A stretch of 64,000 nucleotides of DNA from Alistipes shahii WAL 8301 (GTDB lineage Bacteria; Bacteroidota; Bacteroidia; Bacteroidales; Rikenellaceae), in the NCBI RefSeq assembly GCF_025145845.1, contig NZ_CP102253.1, forward strand, positions 1,798,001 to 1,862,000, written 5' to 3'. This document shows positions 1 to 7,731 of this stretch, piece by piece. The first letter of the stretch is position 1; each line of letters starts with the position of its first letter. The notes under the pieces were generated by a model, which was not told where the DNA came from, made no database searches, and saw only the letters and a program-made list of their open reading frames with translations. Position numbers and translations under genes: made by a program.

Positions 1-399
1 GGCAGCGGCGAGATGGTGGTCTTCGCCGCGGCGCTGGTGGGGGCGCTGGTGGGTTTCCTGTGGTACAACTCCTTCCCGGCCCAGATCTTCATGGGCGACA
101 CGGGTTCGCTGGCCATCGGCGGCGTGATCGCCGTTTTCGCGCTCTGCATCCGCAAGGAGCTGCTGCTGCCGCTGCTGTGCGGCGTCTTCCTCGTGGAGAG
201 CTTCTCGGTGATGATGCAGGTCGGCTGGTTCAAGTACACCAAACGCCGCTACGGCGAAGGGCGTCGCATCCTGTTGATGTCTCCGGTCCACCACCACTAC
301 CAGAAAAAGGGCATCTTCGAGACCAAGATCGTTCTCCGTTTCTGGATCATCTCGCTGCTGTTGGCGGCCATTACGCTGGTAACGCTGAAAATAAGATAA
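1..399 (+). CDS. mraY: Phospho-N-acetylmuramoyl-pentapeptide transferase, 3' part (5' end outside window)
   Basis: MraY is the membrane enzyme that transfers phospho-MurNAc-pentapeptide to undecaprenyl phosphate to make lipid I. The open frame runs in from base 1 with no start, so only about the last 132 residues are present. They contain the family's catalytic FMGDTGS motif, the histidine-rich HHHYQKKG loop near the C-terminus and the last membrane helices. It is followed one base later by murD and then ftsW, the usual order of a division/cell-wall cluster. The identity is secure; the N-terminal half cannot be judged. Confidence 0.96.
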   Translation, partial: GSGEMVVFAAALVGALVGFLWYNSFPAQIFMGDTGSLAIGGVIAVFALCIRKELLLPLLCGVFLVESFSVMMQVGWFKYTKRRYGEGRRILLMSPVHHHYQKKGIFETKIVLRFWIISLLLAAITLVTLKIR

Positions 400-400
400 T

Positions 401-1750
401 ATGAAACAGATCGTCGTTCTGGGCGGGGGAATCAGCGGCTACGGTTCCGCGATCCTCGCCAAAAAGAAGGGGTTCGGGGTCTTCCTCTCCGATGCGGGGC
501 GCATTGCCGACCGTTACAAGGCCAAGCTGGACGAATGGGAGGTCCCCTACGAGGAGGGCGGCCACACCGAGGAGCGCATCCTCGCGGCCACGGAGGTCGT
601 CAAGTCGCCCGGCATTCCCGATACGGCCCCGATGGTGCGCAAGATCCGCGAGGCGGGCATTCCGGTGATCTCCGAAATGGAGTTCGCGGGCCGCTATATG
701 GGCAAGGCCAAATGTATCTGCATCACCGGATCGAACGGGAAGACCACCACCACGTCGCTTATCTACAAGATCATGCGCGACGCGGGGATGAACGTCGCCC
801 TCGGCGGCAACATCGGCGAGAGTTTCGCCTGGTCGGTCGCTACGGGCGACTACGATTGGTATGTACTGGAATTGAGTTCTTTCCAGTTGGACGGAATGTA
901 TCGGTTCCGGGCGCATGTCGGGGTGCTGATGAACATTACGCCCGATCACCTCGACCGCTACGACCATTGTTTTCAGAACTATGCCGACTCGAAAATGAGA
1001 ATCGTGCAGAATATGACCTCGCGCGACTGGTTCGTCTACTCGGGCGATGACGAGGTGATCTGGAACGAGATTCCGAAGTACGATTTGAGGATGCGCCAGC
1101 TGCCCTTCGCCGCTAAAAACGCCGTGGCGAGCGGTGCGGGCGACGCGTTTCTCTGCGACGGGAAATTCACCGCAACGGCCGGCAAGGCGTCGGTGGAGAT
1201 CGACACCGCAAAGTTGCAGATCAAGGGGCTTCACAACGCCTACAACGCCATGGCCGCGGCCCTCGCGACCCTTGCGGCGGGCGTCGCCCCGGCGAAGATC
1301 CGCAAATCGCTCTACGCCTTCGCGCCCGTCGAACACCGGCTCGAACCCGTGGCGGAAAAGGACGGCGTGCTGTGGATCAACGACTCGAAGGCCACCAACG
1401 TCGATTCGGTTTACTATGCGCTGGAGAGCATGACGCGCCCCGTGGTGTGGATCGCCGGCGGGACCGACAAGGGCAACGATTACGAGCCGCTGAAGGCCTT
1501 CGCCCGGGCGAAGGTGCACACGCTGGTGTGCATGGGTCTCGATAACGCCAAACTGGTCCGGGAGTTCACGGGCGTGGTCCCGGAGGTGGTCTCGACCGAT
1601 TCGCTCGAAGCGGCCATGACGGCCTCGAAGGCCGCGGCGCGTCCCGGCGATGCGGTGCTGCTGTCGCCTGCCTGCGCGAGTTTCGATCTTTTCCGGAATT
1701 ACGAGAACCGCGGCGAACTGTTCAAGAACTGGGTCGAAGAAAAAGCATAG
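401..1750 (+). CDS. murD: UDP-N-acetylmuramoylalanine--D-glutamate ligase
   Basis: MurD is a cytoplasmic ATP-dependent ligase that adds D-glutamate to UDP-MurNAc-L-alanine. The 449-residue protein has the usual length and three-domain Mur ligase layout: an N-terminal Rossmann-like domain with GGGISGYG, the ATP loop GSNGKTTTT at about residue 110, the central MNITPDHLDRY motif, and the C-terminal domain with NDSKATNVDS and GGTDKGNDY. The ATG lies one base after the mraY stop and the stop is three bases before ftsW, so the three are probably one transcript. Confidence 0.97.
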   Translation: MKQIVVLGGGISGYGSAILAKKKGFGVFLSDAGRIADRYKAKLDEWEVPYEEGGHTEERILAATEVVKSPGIPDTAPMVRKIREAGIPVISEMEFAGRYMGKAKCICITGSNGKTTTTSLIYKIMRDAGMNVALGGNIGESFAWSVATGDYDWYVLELSSFQLDGMYRFRAHVGVLMNITPDHLDRYDHCFQNYADSKMRIVQNMTSRDWFVYSGDDEVIWNEIPKYDLRMRQLPFAAKNAVASGAGDAFLCDGKFTATAGKASVEIDTAKLQIKGLHNAYNAMAAALATLAAGVAPAKIRKSLYAFAPVEHRLEPVAEKDGVLWINDSKATNVDSVYYALESMTRPVVWIAGGTDKGNDYEPLKAFARAKVHTLVCMGLDNAKLVREFTGVVPEVVSTDSLEAAMTASKAAARPGDAVLLSPACASFDLFRNYENRGELFKNWVEEKA

Positions 1751-1753
1751 CCG

Positions 1754-3127
1754 ATGGTGCGGGACGAGAGCAGATACGACGACCGGGCGACGGCGGAGGC
1801 GGCGCGCGACGCTGCGCCGCGCGGCGGCAGGCGGACTTCGGGGAGCGGTGACGCGGCCTCCGGCGAGGAGTGCGCCTGCGGGACGGAGACGGCCGGGAAA
1901 TCGGGGTTCCGCCTCTTTACGGGCGACCGCGTGCTGTGGATCATCGTCGCCGCGCTGGCGGTGATCTCGGTGTTGGTGGTCTACTCCTCGACGGCCAAGA
2001 TGGCCTACGACGCCCATACGGCCCGTACGACGGCGCATTTCCTGCGTCAGCAGTTGTTGCTGCTGGTCGGCAGCCTGCTGATCATGGTCGCCGTGCAGAA
2101 GATCAACTGCCGCATTTACAATCTTCTGGCCCGGCCGGCCTATTTTCTTTCGGTGGCGCTGACCGTCGCCGTCTATTTCATCGGAGCGACGACCAACGGC
2201 GCAGCCCGCTGGATTCCGCTCGGCCCCTTCCAGTTCCAGCCCTCCGAGGCGCTGAAGGTCGCCACGGTGCTGTTCCTCGCCCGGCAGCTCGCCGGACGGC
2301 AGTCGAAGATCGACAAGATACGCATCGTGCCGACGTGGAAGTTCTGGACGTGGCGTTCGTCGCCCGTGCAGCGAAAAATCTGGCGCGAGGGTACGCGCCC
2401 CATTCTGCTGCCGGTCGTCGTTTCGGCAATGGTGATCTTTCCGGCGCACACTTCGTCGGCCGTGCTGGTGTGCCTGGCGTCGTGGGTGATGATGCTCATC
2501 GGACGCGTCCGTTTCGGGGAGCTGATGAAACTCGTGGGATGGGGCGTTGCGGCCATCGTCGTTATTATGACGCTGAACCTCGGGCGCAGCGAGACCGCCG
2601 AAGGGCGCGTTTCGACGTGGATTCACCTCTGGACCAAGTCGCAGACCGAGAAACCCATCGAACACCTCTCCGACACGGAGCGTTCGATGATCGCCATTTA
2701 CAACGGCGGCATCCTGGGCGAAGGCGCCGGGCAGAGCGCCATGCGCGTGGAGATGATCCACCCCGAGAGCGACTATGCCTATGCCTTTTTCGTCGAGGAG
2801 TACGGCTTCATCCTGGCCGTGCTGCTGCTGATGCTCTACCTGTGGGTCTTCTTCCGGGGAATCGAGATATTCCGGCGGTGCGGAACCGCCTTTCCGGGAT
2901 TGCTGGTGCTGGGGCTTGCGTTGCTGATCACGTGTCAGGCGCTGCTGCATATCATGGTGACGGTGAACCTGATCCCCGAGACGGGGCAGACCCTGCCGCT
3001 GATTTCGCGCGGCGGCTCGTCGATGCTCTTCACGATGATCGCCTTCGGGATGATCCTGAGCGTCAGCCGCCAGAACGACGAACAGTCGCACGACCGGCCG
3101 AAAAGCGAAACGTTGTACGAAAAATAG
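1754..3127 (+). CDS. ftsW: FtsW/RodA/SpoVE family peptidoglycan polymerase
   Basis: This is a SEDS-family membrane glycosyltransferase that polymerises lipid II at the septum with its partner penicillin-binding protein. The 457-residue protein has about ten hydrophobic segments and the C-terminal signature with PETGQTLPLISRGGSSML. The position after murD supports FtsW rather than RodA. The first 50 or so residues are an Arg/Ala/Gly-rich, poorly conserved-looking extension before the first membrane segment (starting near GDRVLWII). A later start cannot be excluded, but I see no better ATG before the membrane part. Confidence 0.93.
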   Translation: MVRDESRYDDRATAEAARDAAPRGGRRTSGSGDAASGEECACGTETAGKSGFRLFTGDRVLWIIVAALAVISVLVVYSSTAKMAYDAHTARTTAHFLRQQLLLLVGSLLIMVAVQKINCRIYNLLARPAYFLSVALTVAVYFIGATTNGAARWIPLGPFQFQPSEALKVATVLFLARQLAGRQSKIDKIRIVPTWKFWTWRSSPVQRKIWREGTRPILLPVVVSAMVIFPAHTSSAVLVCLASWVMMLIGRVRFGELMKLVGWGVAAIVVIMTLNLGRSETAEGRVSTWIHLWTKSQTEKPIEHLSDTERSMIAIYNGGILGEGAGQSAMRVEMIHPESDYAYAFFVEEYGFILAVLLLMLYLWVFFRGIEIFRRCGTAFPGLLVLGLALLITCQALLHIMVTVNLIPETGQTLPLISRGGSSMLFTMIAFGMILSVSRQNDEQSHDRPKSETLYEK

Positions 3128-3137
3128 GAGAAAACCG

Positions 3138-4247
3138 ATGAAACAACCGCTCTCCCTGCTTGTTGCCGCGGTGGCCGCAACGGCTTGCGCTCCCGCCGTT
3201 CCCGCCGGCGAATTCCGGATTGTCGGAAAAATCGAGAACGTGCCCGACGGCGCGGTAGTGCGTCTGTATGAACCGCAGGGGCAAATGTTGCGGGGAATAG
3301 GCGTGGATACGCTGGCAGGCGGTCGGTTTTCCTTCCGGGATACGGTCGTTTTCCCGAAAGTTGTTCAGATCAGTGTGACGGTTGGGGATTACCGGGGCGG
3401 TACGCTCGATGTTTGGGTTGCCCCCGGCAAACGTATCGAGGTCCGTGGTGAGGATAAGCAGGCTTGGCTTTGGGAGGCCGCTTCGGACATTGCGGAGCAG
3501 GCGGACGAAGACATGTACTGTGCTCTGGTCGAACCTCAAATCTGTGAGTTGAATTGGTTTCAGGACATGCTGAATACACAGCAGGATTTTGCCCGTTATA
3601 TGGAGCTGTTCGGGCAAGTGTCGGAGAAAACCGTCCGTCGTATGCAGACGGCTCCCGTGACGCGGGTCTGGTTGAACAAACTGGCCGAATGCGCCCGTCT
3701 TTTGCAGTTCGGAATAGGTACAGCTCACAAGGGCGAAATGCTTGCGCTTTACGACCGGATGACGGAAGAACAGCGGCAGTCTCCGATGGGCCGGCGGATT
3801 GACGCTTATCTCAATCCGGCTCCGGCGGTCGGAGCCGGAGACCGGCTGGTGGACGGCGATCTGTACGATGCGGATGGGAATCTGCATCGCCTGGCGGAAT
3901 TCATCGGGAAATATATTTTGCTCGATTTCTGGAGTGCGGGCTGCGGTCCGTGCGTACAGGCGATTCCCGAACTGCAAGAGATCGCACGAAAGTATGCCGG
4001 CAGGGTTGCGGTTGTGAGCATCAGCCAAGACCCGAAGCCGGTGTGGAAGGAGTTTATTGCCGAAAAACAGTTGGTCGGAAACCAATGGAACGAACTTGTA
4101 GACGGAGATACCGGGCTTGGGATGCGTTATGGGGTAAAGGAAATTCCGCATTTCGTGTTGATCGCTCCCGACGTCCGGATTCAGGATGTATGGCAGGGTT
4201 ACGGCAAGGGGAGCCTGCTGGAAAAAATGGAGCAAAACATCAAGTGA
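3138..4247 (+). CDS. TlpA-like thioredoxin-fold protein with DUF4369-type N-terminal domain
   Basis: This is a probable periplasmic thiol-disulfide protein of 369 residues. It has an N-terminal signal region (lipoprotein-like, with Cys near residue 17), then a beta-rich DUF4369-like region (GEFRIVGKIENVPDGA), a helical middle, and a C-terminal thioredoxin fold with the redox pair AGCGPC at about residues 267-272 and the cis-proline motif KEIPHF near 336. Such proteins are common in Bacteroidota; the substrate is unknown. The DNA appears less GC-rich than its neighbours. It separates ftsW from the rest of a normal division cluster (murG and murC are not here). Confidence 0.85.
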   Translation: MKQPLSLLVAAVAATACAPAVPAGEFRIVGKIENVPDGAVVRLYEPQGQMLRGIGVDTLAGGRFSFRDTVVFPKVVQISVTVGDYRGGTLDVWVAPGKRIEVRGEDKQAWLWEAASDIAEQADEDMYCALVEPQICELNWFQDMLNTQQDFARYMELFGQVSEKTVRRMQTAPVTRVWLNKLAECARLLQFGIGTAHKGEMLALYDRMTEEQRQSPMGRRIDAYLNPAPAVGAGDRLVDGDLYDADGNLHRLAEFIGKYILLDFWSAGCGPCVQAIPELQEIARKYAGRVAVVSISQDPKPVWKEFIAEKQLVGNQWNELVDGDTGLGMRYGVKEIPHFVLIAPDVRIQDVWQGYGKGSLLEKMEQNIK

Positions 4248-4248
4248 T

Positions 4249-4644
4249 ATGGACGATATTCGTTTGGACAAGTATCTTTGGGCAGTGCGGGTGTTCAAGA
4301 CCCGCAGTGATGCCGCAGATGCCGTGCGCACGAACAAGGTGACGGTAAACGGCGCTTATGCCAAGCCTTCGCGCGAGGTGAAAATCGGCGATGTGATCGC
4401 CGTGCGCAAAATGCAGGTGACCTATTCCTACAAGGTGCTCGATCTGGTGTCGAGCCGTCAGCCGGCGAAAAACGTGCCTCTTTACTGTCTCAACGTTACT
4501 CCGCAGGAGGAGCTGGACAAACTCAACGTTCCGCGCGAGACGATCTTCATCGTCCGCGACCGCGGTACGGGCCGTCCGACCAAGAAGGAGCGGCGCGAAC
4601 TGGACGGGCTGATGGAGGAGATCTATTACGACGAGGAGGAATAA
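4249..4644 (+). CDS. hslR: S4-domain RNA-binding protein (HslR/Hsp15 family)
   Basis: This is a 131-residue protein with an N-terminal S4 RNA-binding domain (MDDIRLDKYLWAVRVFKTRS) and an acidic tail. In E. coli the Hsp15 homologue rescues stalled 50S subunits that carry a nascent chain; the same job here is inferred from the family. The ATG follows the stop of the TlpA-like gene after one base, so the pair is probably co-transcribed. A long hairpin followed by a T-run (4654-4731) ends the unit. Confidence 0.88.
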   Translation: MDDIRLDKYLWAVRVFKTRSDAADAVRTNKVTVNGAYAKPSREVKIGDVIAVRKMQVTYSYKVLDLVSSRQPAKNVPLYCLNVTPQEELDKLNVPRETIFIVRDRGTGRPTKKERRELDGLMEEIYYDEEE

Positions 4645-4653
4645 AAGAAGAGT

Positions 4654-4731
4654 CCCGGCAGGAGCGCAATCCCGTCTTTTTCCTGAAGAATTTGAAGAGA
4701 AGAAGAAGGCATCCTGCCGGGTTCTTTTTTT
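4654..4731 (+). terminator. Terminator after the hslR-like gene
   Basis: A 10-bp perfect inverted repeat (CCCGGCAGGA at 4654-4663 and TCCTGCCGGG at 4712-4721) encloses a 48-base loop and is followed by a T-rich run at 4722-4731. It lies 10 bases after the hslR stop. Confidence 0.7.
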
Positions 4732-4780
4732 AGCGGAATCCGGCAGGTCCGCGCAAAACGAAAGGGCGGCGCCGATCCTG

Positions 4781-4928
4781 GCATCTGAGGCTTTTGGCGG
4801 GCCCTGCACAACCAGAAAACAGCACACACCCTTCCGGGGGTGCTGTATCTGTTGTGCATAAAATTCGCCAAAATTTCAGATGCTTCGATACAACGTACTA
4901 TGTCAAGAACGCAATAAAGTCGGAATTC
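4781..4928 (-). ncRNA. Candidate rod-shaped non-coding RNA
   Basis: No credible gene covers 4645-5079. On the minus strand a long imperfect rod can be drawn from nested inverted repeats: TCAGATGC/GCATCTGA (4876-4883 with 4781-4788), CGCCAAAA/TTTTGGCG (4866-4873 with 4792-4799), GTTGTGCA/TGCACAAC (4851-4858 with 4805-4812) and GTGCTGT/ACAGCAC (4840-4846 with 4819-4825), capped near a GGAA loop. A well-formed promoter at 4935-4965 would start a transcript near 4928. The layout recalls 6S-type RNAs, but that identity is only a guess. The 3' end is not clear and could extend towards 4740. Confidence 0.55.
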
Positions 4929-4934
4929 TCCTTA

Positions 4935-4965
4935 CAAAGGTACTAAAAAGCCGGAACGTATCCAA
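4935..4965 (-). promoter_or_regulatory. Promoter of the rod-shaped RNA candidate
   Basis: Read on the minus strand, TTG at 4963-4965 is followed after 20 bases by TACCTTTG at 4935-4942, matching the Bacteroidota -33/-7 consensus. No gene starts downstream on this strand, which supports an RNA product. Confidence 0.65.
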
Positions 4966-4988
4966 AACCGAACCGTCCTGCGGTTCGG
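4964..4988 (-). terminator. Hairpin with U-run between two minus-strand promoters
   Basis: Read on the minus strand, CCGAACCG and CGGTTCGG (4981-4988 and 4968-4975) form an 8-bp stem with a 5-base loop, followed by TTTT. It could end a transcript of about 55 bases started by the promoter at 5025-5055, and it overlaps the -33 box of the next promoter. Confidence 0.55.
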
Positions 4989-5024
4989 CAAAACCTCCGG
5001 ACCCTTAAAAGGGCCGTACAACCT

Positions 5025-5055
5025 CAAAGGTAACGAAAAAAAGCGGAAATGCAAA
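5025..5055 (-). promoter_or_regulatory. Second minus-strand promoter in the gene-free stretch
   Basis: Read on the minus strand, TTTG at 5052-5055 is followed after 19 bases by TACCTTTG at 5025-5032. It overlaps the terminator of the pth operon and points into the gene-free stretch, so it would make only a short RNA ending at the hairpin at 4964-4988. Confidence 0.6.
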
Positions 5056-5078
5056 AAAGCGGCCCGAAAGCCGCTTTT
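5053..5078 (-). terminator. Terminator of the rplY-pth operon
   Basis: A perfect 9-bp stem, AAAAGCGGC (5055-5063) with GCCGCTTTT (5070-5078), begins one base beyond the pth stop and is followed on the minus strand by more T residues. Confidence 0.85.
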
Positions 5079-5079
5079 C

Positions 5080-5643
5080 CTATTTCTTGTTGAAATTGGT
5101 CATGGTCAATTGGGTTCCCACGGTCGCGAACGACCGGATGGCGTCGACAAAGACCTTCAGCCGCTCGGGAAGGGCCTTCCGTTCCTCGTCGGTCCATTCG
5201 CCCAGTACGTATTCCACCTGGTGCCCCTTCGGGAAATCGCCGCCCACGCCGAAGCGCATGCGGGCATACTCCTCCGTTCCGAGCAGTTCGGAGATGTTTT
5301 TCAGTCCGTTGTGCCCTCCGGCGCTCCCCTTCGGGCGCAGGCGCAGCGTGCCGAAAGGCAGCGCGATGTCGTCCGAAACGACGAGCAGATTCTCCGGCGG
5401 AATCTTCCCGGCGTCCATCCAGTAGCGGACGGCCTTGCCCGAGAGATTCATGTAAGTCGAGGGTTTCAGCAACACCAGTGTCCGGCCCTTGTACTTCGCT
5501 TCGGCCACGTCGCCGTAACGTTGGGTGGTAAAAACAGTGTTGGACGCCTCTGCAAGGGCGTCCAACACGTTGAAACCGATGTTGTGACGGGTTTCGGCGT
5601 ATTCGGCGCCGATATTCCCCAGCCCAACAATGAGGTATTTCAT
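5080..5643 (-). CDS. pth: Peptidyl-tRNA hydrolase
   Basis: Pth cleaves the ester bond of peptidyl-tRNAs released from ribosomes and so recycles tRNA. The 187-residue protein has the normal length and motifs: GLGNIGAEYAETRHNIGF at the N-terminus with the catalytic His near residue 20, YMNLSGKAV with the substrate-binding Asn, and VVSDDIALPFG with the catalytic Asp. It lies 9 bases downstream of rplY in one operon, an arrangement widely kept in bacteria. Confidence 0.97.
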   Translation of the reverse strand: MKYLIVGLGNIGAEYAETRHNIGFNVLDALAEASNTVFTTQRYGDVAEAKYKGRTLVLLKPSTYMNLSGKAVRYWMDAGKIPPENLLVVSDDIALPFGTLRLRPKGSAGGHNGLKNISELLGTEEYARMRFGVGGDFPKGHQVEYVLGEWTDEERKALPERLKVFVDAIRSFATVGTQLTMTNFNKK

Positions 5644-5652
5644 ATTCCCGGC

Positions 5653-6225
5653 TTATTTCGCAGCCTCGGCAGCTCCGCGCGACGCACGGGTTACGCGAAC
5701 GGCGCAGACGGCGGTCGTAGCGGGGGTGATGAACTTCAGGTTCTCGAACTCGAGGTCGCCGACGAAGATGGTCTTGCCTACGCCCAGTTCCGTAACGTCC
5801 ACGACGATTTCGTCGGGAAGGTTCTCGACCAGTGCGCTGACGACCAGTTTGCGGGCCGACAGGGCCAGCTTACCGCCGACCTTCACGCCCTCGGCGTTGC
5901 CGGTCAGGCGTACCGGAATGGCGATTGATACGGGTTTGCCCTCGGCGATGCGGTAGAAATCCAGGTGGAGGATCTCCTCGCGTACGGGGTGGAACTGTGC
6001 CTCACGCAGCACGGCCTGCTCTTTCTTGCCCTCGATGTCGAACTCTACGATGTAGGAGTTCGGGGTGTAGATCAGGGGTTTGATCTCGCGGGGGTCTACC
6101 GAGAAGGTCTCGGTTTCGCCGTTGCCGCACAGTACGCAGGGGACCATGCCCTCGCGGCGAATCGCCTTGGCGGCCTTCTTGCCGAAATCGGCGCGTTTTA
6201 CGGCCTTGACTGAAATGGTTTTCAT
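5653..6225 (-). CDS. rplY: 50S ribosomal protein L25, CTC (general stress) form
   Basis: L25 binds 5S rRNA in the large ribosomal subunit. The 190-residue protein is the long two-domain CTC type: an N-terminal L25 domain (KAIRREGMVPCVLCG, near residues 20-35) and a C-terminal TL5/CTC beta domain ending in an Ala-rich tail. It is the first gene of an operon with pth. A -7 box TATCTTTG (6318-6325, minus strand) lies about 90 bases upstream, leaving a leader in which a small stem can be drawn (ATGCGG/CCGCAT). Confidence 0.95.
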   Translation of the reverse strand: MKTISVKAVKRADFGKKAAKAIRREGMVPCVLCGNGETETFSVDPREIKPLIYTPNSYIVEFDIEGKKEQAVLREAQFHPVREEILHLDFYRIAEGKPVSIAIPVRLTGNAEGVKVGGKLALSARKLVVSALVENLPDEIVVDVTELGVGKTIFVGDLEFENLKFITPATTAVCAVRVTRASRGAAEAAK

Positions 6226-6317
6226 AATGAAAATTTGTTTTTTAATGTGTGTTGCCTTCGGCGGTTCTCAATGCGGACTCTGCGGACCGCATCCCATTTC
6301 CGCCTGCTTTGGGAGCG

Positions 6318-6325
6318 CAAAGATA
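6318..6325 (-). promoter_or_regulatory. -7 box of the rplY-pth operon
   Basis: TATCTTTG on the minus strand fits TAnnTTTG. The region upstream is AT-rich and has no clear -33 box, so only the -7 element is marked. Confidence 0.5.
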
Positions 6326-6370
6326 AGGTAAATAATTAAGAATTAAAAATTAGGGATTAAAAATTGTTTC

Positions 6371-6453
6371 ACAACCCGCAATTGTCCAAAACGTTTGGAC
6401 GTCTGCGGTGAGTTGTAAAAGCGAGCCTCGACTTTATCAGAGTCGGGACTCGC
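6371..6453 (-). terminator. Double hairpin after galE
   Basis: On the minus strand galE is followed by a hairpin with GCGAG (6421-6425) pairing CTCGC (6449-6453) and an inner AGTCG-type stem, then TTTT. A second nested rod follows at 6371-6416, with ACAAC/GTTGT outside, CGCA/TGCG in the middle and GTCCAAA/TTTGGAC inside. The flanks (6330-6365 and 6459-6487) are AT-rich runs of ATTAAAAATT type. Confidence 0.6.
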
Positions 6454-6474
6454 CCAATTTTTAATTTTTCATTT

Positions 6475-7506
6475 TTAATTTTTAATTCCCCGAATGTGCT
6501 TCTCCCAGGCCCAGGCGGCGGCGAGCGTCTGGTCGAGCGTGCGCTCGGCAGTCCAGCCCAGTTCGGTGTTCGCCAGCGTGGGATCGGCCCAGATGGCGAT
6601 GATGTCGCCCGCACGGCGCGGTGCGATCTTGTAGTTGAGCTTCAGGTGGTTGACCTCCTCGAACTTGTGCACCAGTTCCAGCACCGAGACGCCGCGGCCC
6701 GTGCCGACGTTGAAAATCTCGTAGGCCTGCTTGTTCTTGTCGCCGGCCATGCGGTTGATCGCCGCCACGTGGGCTTTGGCGAGGTCCACGACGTCGATGT
6801 AGTCGCGGATGCACGACCCGTCGGGCGTCGGGTAGTCGTCGCCGAAGACCGAGAGGCACTCGCGCAGTCCGGCGGCGGTCTGCGTGATGAAGGGCACGAG
6901 GTTCTGCGGCACGCCGCGCGGCAGTTCGCCGATCAGCGCCGAAGGATGTGCGCCGATGGGGTTGAAATAGCGCAGCGCGATGCCTTTCATGCCGGGGTAG
7001 GCGGCGAGCGAGTCGCGCAGAATGTCCTCGCACATCTGCTTGGTGTTGCCGTAGGGCGAAGTGGCCGGCTTGCGGGGCGTCTGCTCCGTCACGGGCTGCT
7101 TCTCCGGCTCGCCGTAAACGGTGCACGACGACGAGAAGACGATGTTCCGGCGGCCGAATTCACGCATCAGGCCGATGACGTTCATAAACGAGGTGAGGTT
7201 GTTGCCGTAGTATTCGAGCGGCTTCTGCACCGACTCGCCCACGGCTTTCGACGCTGCGAAGTGGATCACCGAGTCGAATTCGTACTGTTCGAAGACCTTG
7301 CGGAAAGCCGCCCGGTCGCAGCAGTCGACCTCGACGAAGGGGATGTCCACGCCGGTGATCTTGCGCACGCCTTCGACGGCGTTGAGGTCGCTGTTCGAAA
7401 GGTTGTCGACGATCACCACGTCGTAGCCGGCGTTGATGAGTTCCACGGAGGTGTGCGAGCCGATGTAGCCTGCACCGCCGCTGACCAATACACACGATTT
7501 TTTCAT
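6475..7506 (-). CDS. galE: UDP-glucose 4-epimerase
   Basis: GalE interconverts UDP-glucose and UDP-galactose using bound NAD. The 343-residue protein has the N-terminal Rossmann motif GGAGYIGSH at about residues 9-17, VDNLSNSD, the catalytic Ser/Tyr-xxx-Lys region (FSSSCTVYG and YGNTK near residue 152), and the family-specific FNVGTGRGVSVLEL. It stands alone, with its own promoter upstream and a double hairpin downstream. UDP-galactose would feed polysaccharide and glycolipid synthesis. Confidence 0.95.
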   Translation of the reverse strand: MKKSCVLVSGGAGYIGSHTSVELINAGYDVVIVDNLSNSDLNAVEGVRKITGVDIPFVEVDCCDRAAFRKVFEQYEFDSVIHFAASKAVGESVQKPLEYYGNNLTSFMNVIGLMREFGRRNIVFSSSCTVYGEPEKQPVTEQTPRKPATSPYGNTKQMCEDILRDSLAAYPGMKGIALRYFNPIGAHPSALIGELPRGVPQNLVPFITQTAAGLRECLSVFGDDYPTPDGSCIRDYIDVVDLAKAHVAAINRMAGDKNKQAYEIFNVGTGRGVSVLELVHKFEEVNHLKLNYKIAPRRAGDIIAIWADPTLANTELGWTAERTLDQTLAAAWAWEKHIRGIKN

Positions 7507-7531
7507 AGGTAGCTGGTTGTTATTTGAGCAA

Positions 7532-7562
7532 CAAAGGTATTAAAAAATTATGCGGCGGCAAA
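7532..7562 (-). promoter_or_regulatory. galE promoter
   Basis: Read on the minus strand, TTTG at 7559-7562 is followed after 19 bases by TACCTTTG at 7532-7539. The predicted start is about 20 bases before the galE ATG. Confidence 0.75.
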
Positions 7563-7674
7563 AAAACGCCGCCGAAAAAACCTCCCGGAAGCCTTGGAGG
7601 CGTGGCGAATAACAAATTGTAACCCGGCGTGAGAAAAAAGCGTTCGGAGAGTGTCTGTTTTCGGAAATTTATCG

Positions 7675-7682
7675 TACATTTG
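7675..7682 (+). promoter_or_regulatory. -7 box of the kbl-lrp operon
   Basis: TACATTTG matches TAnnTTTG about 50 bases before the kbl ATG. A T-rich patch (TGTTTT) about 20 bases upstream may serve as -33. Confidence 0.55.
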
Positions 7683-7731
7683 TAACAGATCGACACTTTG
7701 CACTCGGAATTTCATCAAAAAATTAACGGAT

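Noticed and set aside
371..3091. 906-residue minus-strand frame opposite murD and ftsW
   Set aside because: It runs antisense to clear genes, has the Arg/His/Gly-rich composition of a shadow frame in GC-rich DNA, and shows no domain.
4840..4846. Possible SRP (4.5S) RNA because of a GGAA-like cap
   Set aside because: The conserved internal-loop sequences of the SRP domain are not present; only the tetraloop resembles it.
4626..4871. Minus-strand 81-residue frame in the small-RNA region
   Set aside because: It overlaps the hslR terminator and the RNA stems, with no conserved features and a poor start.
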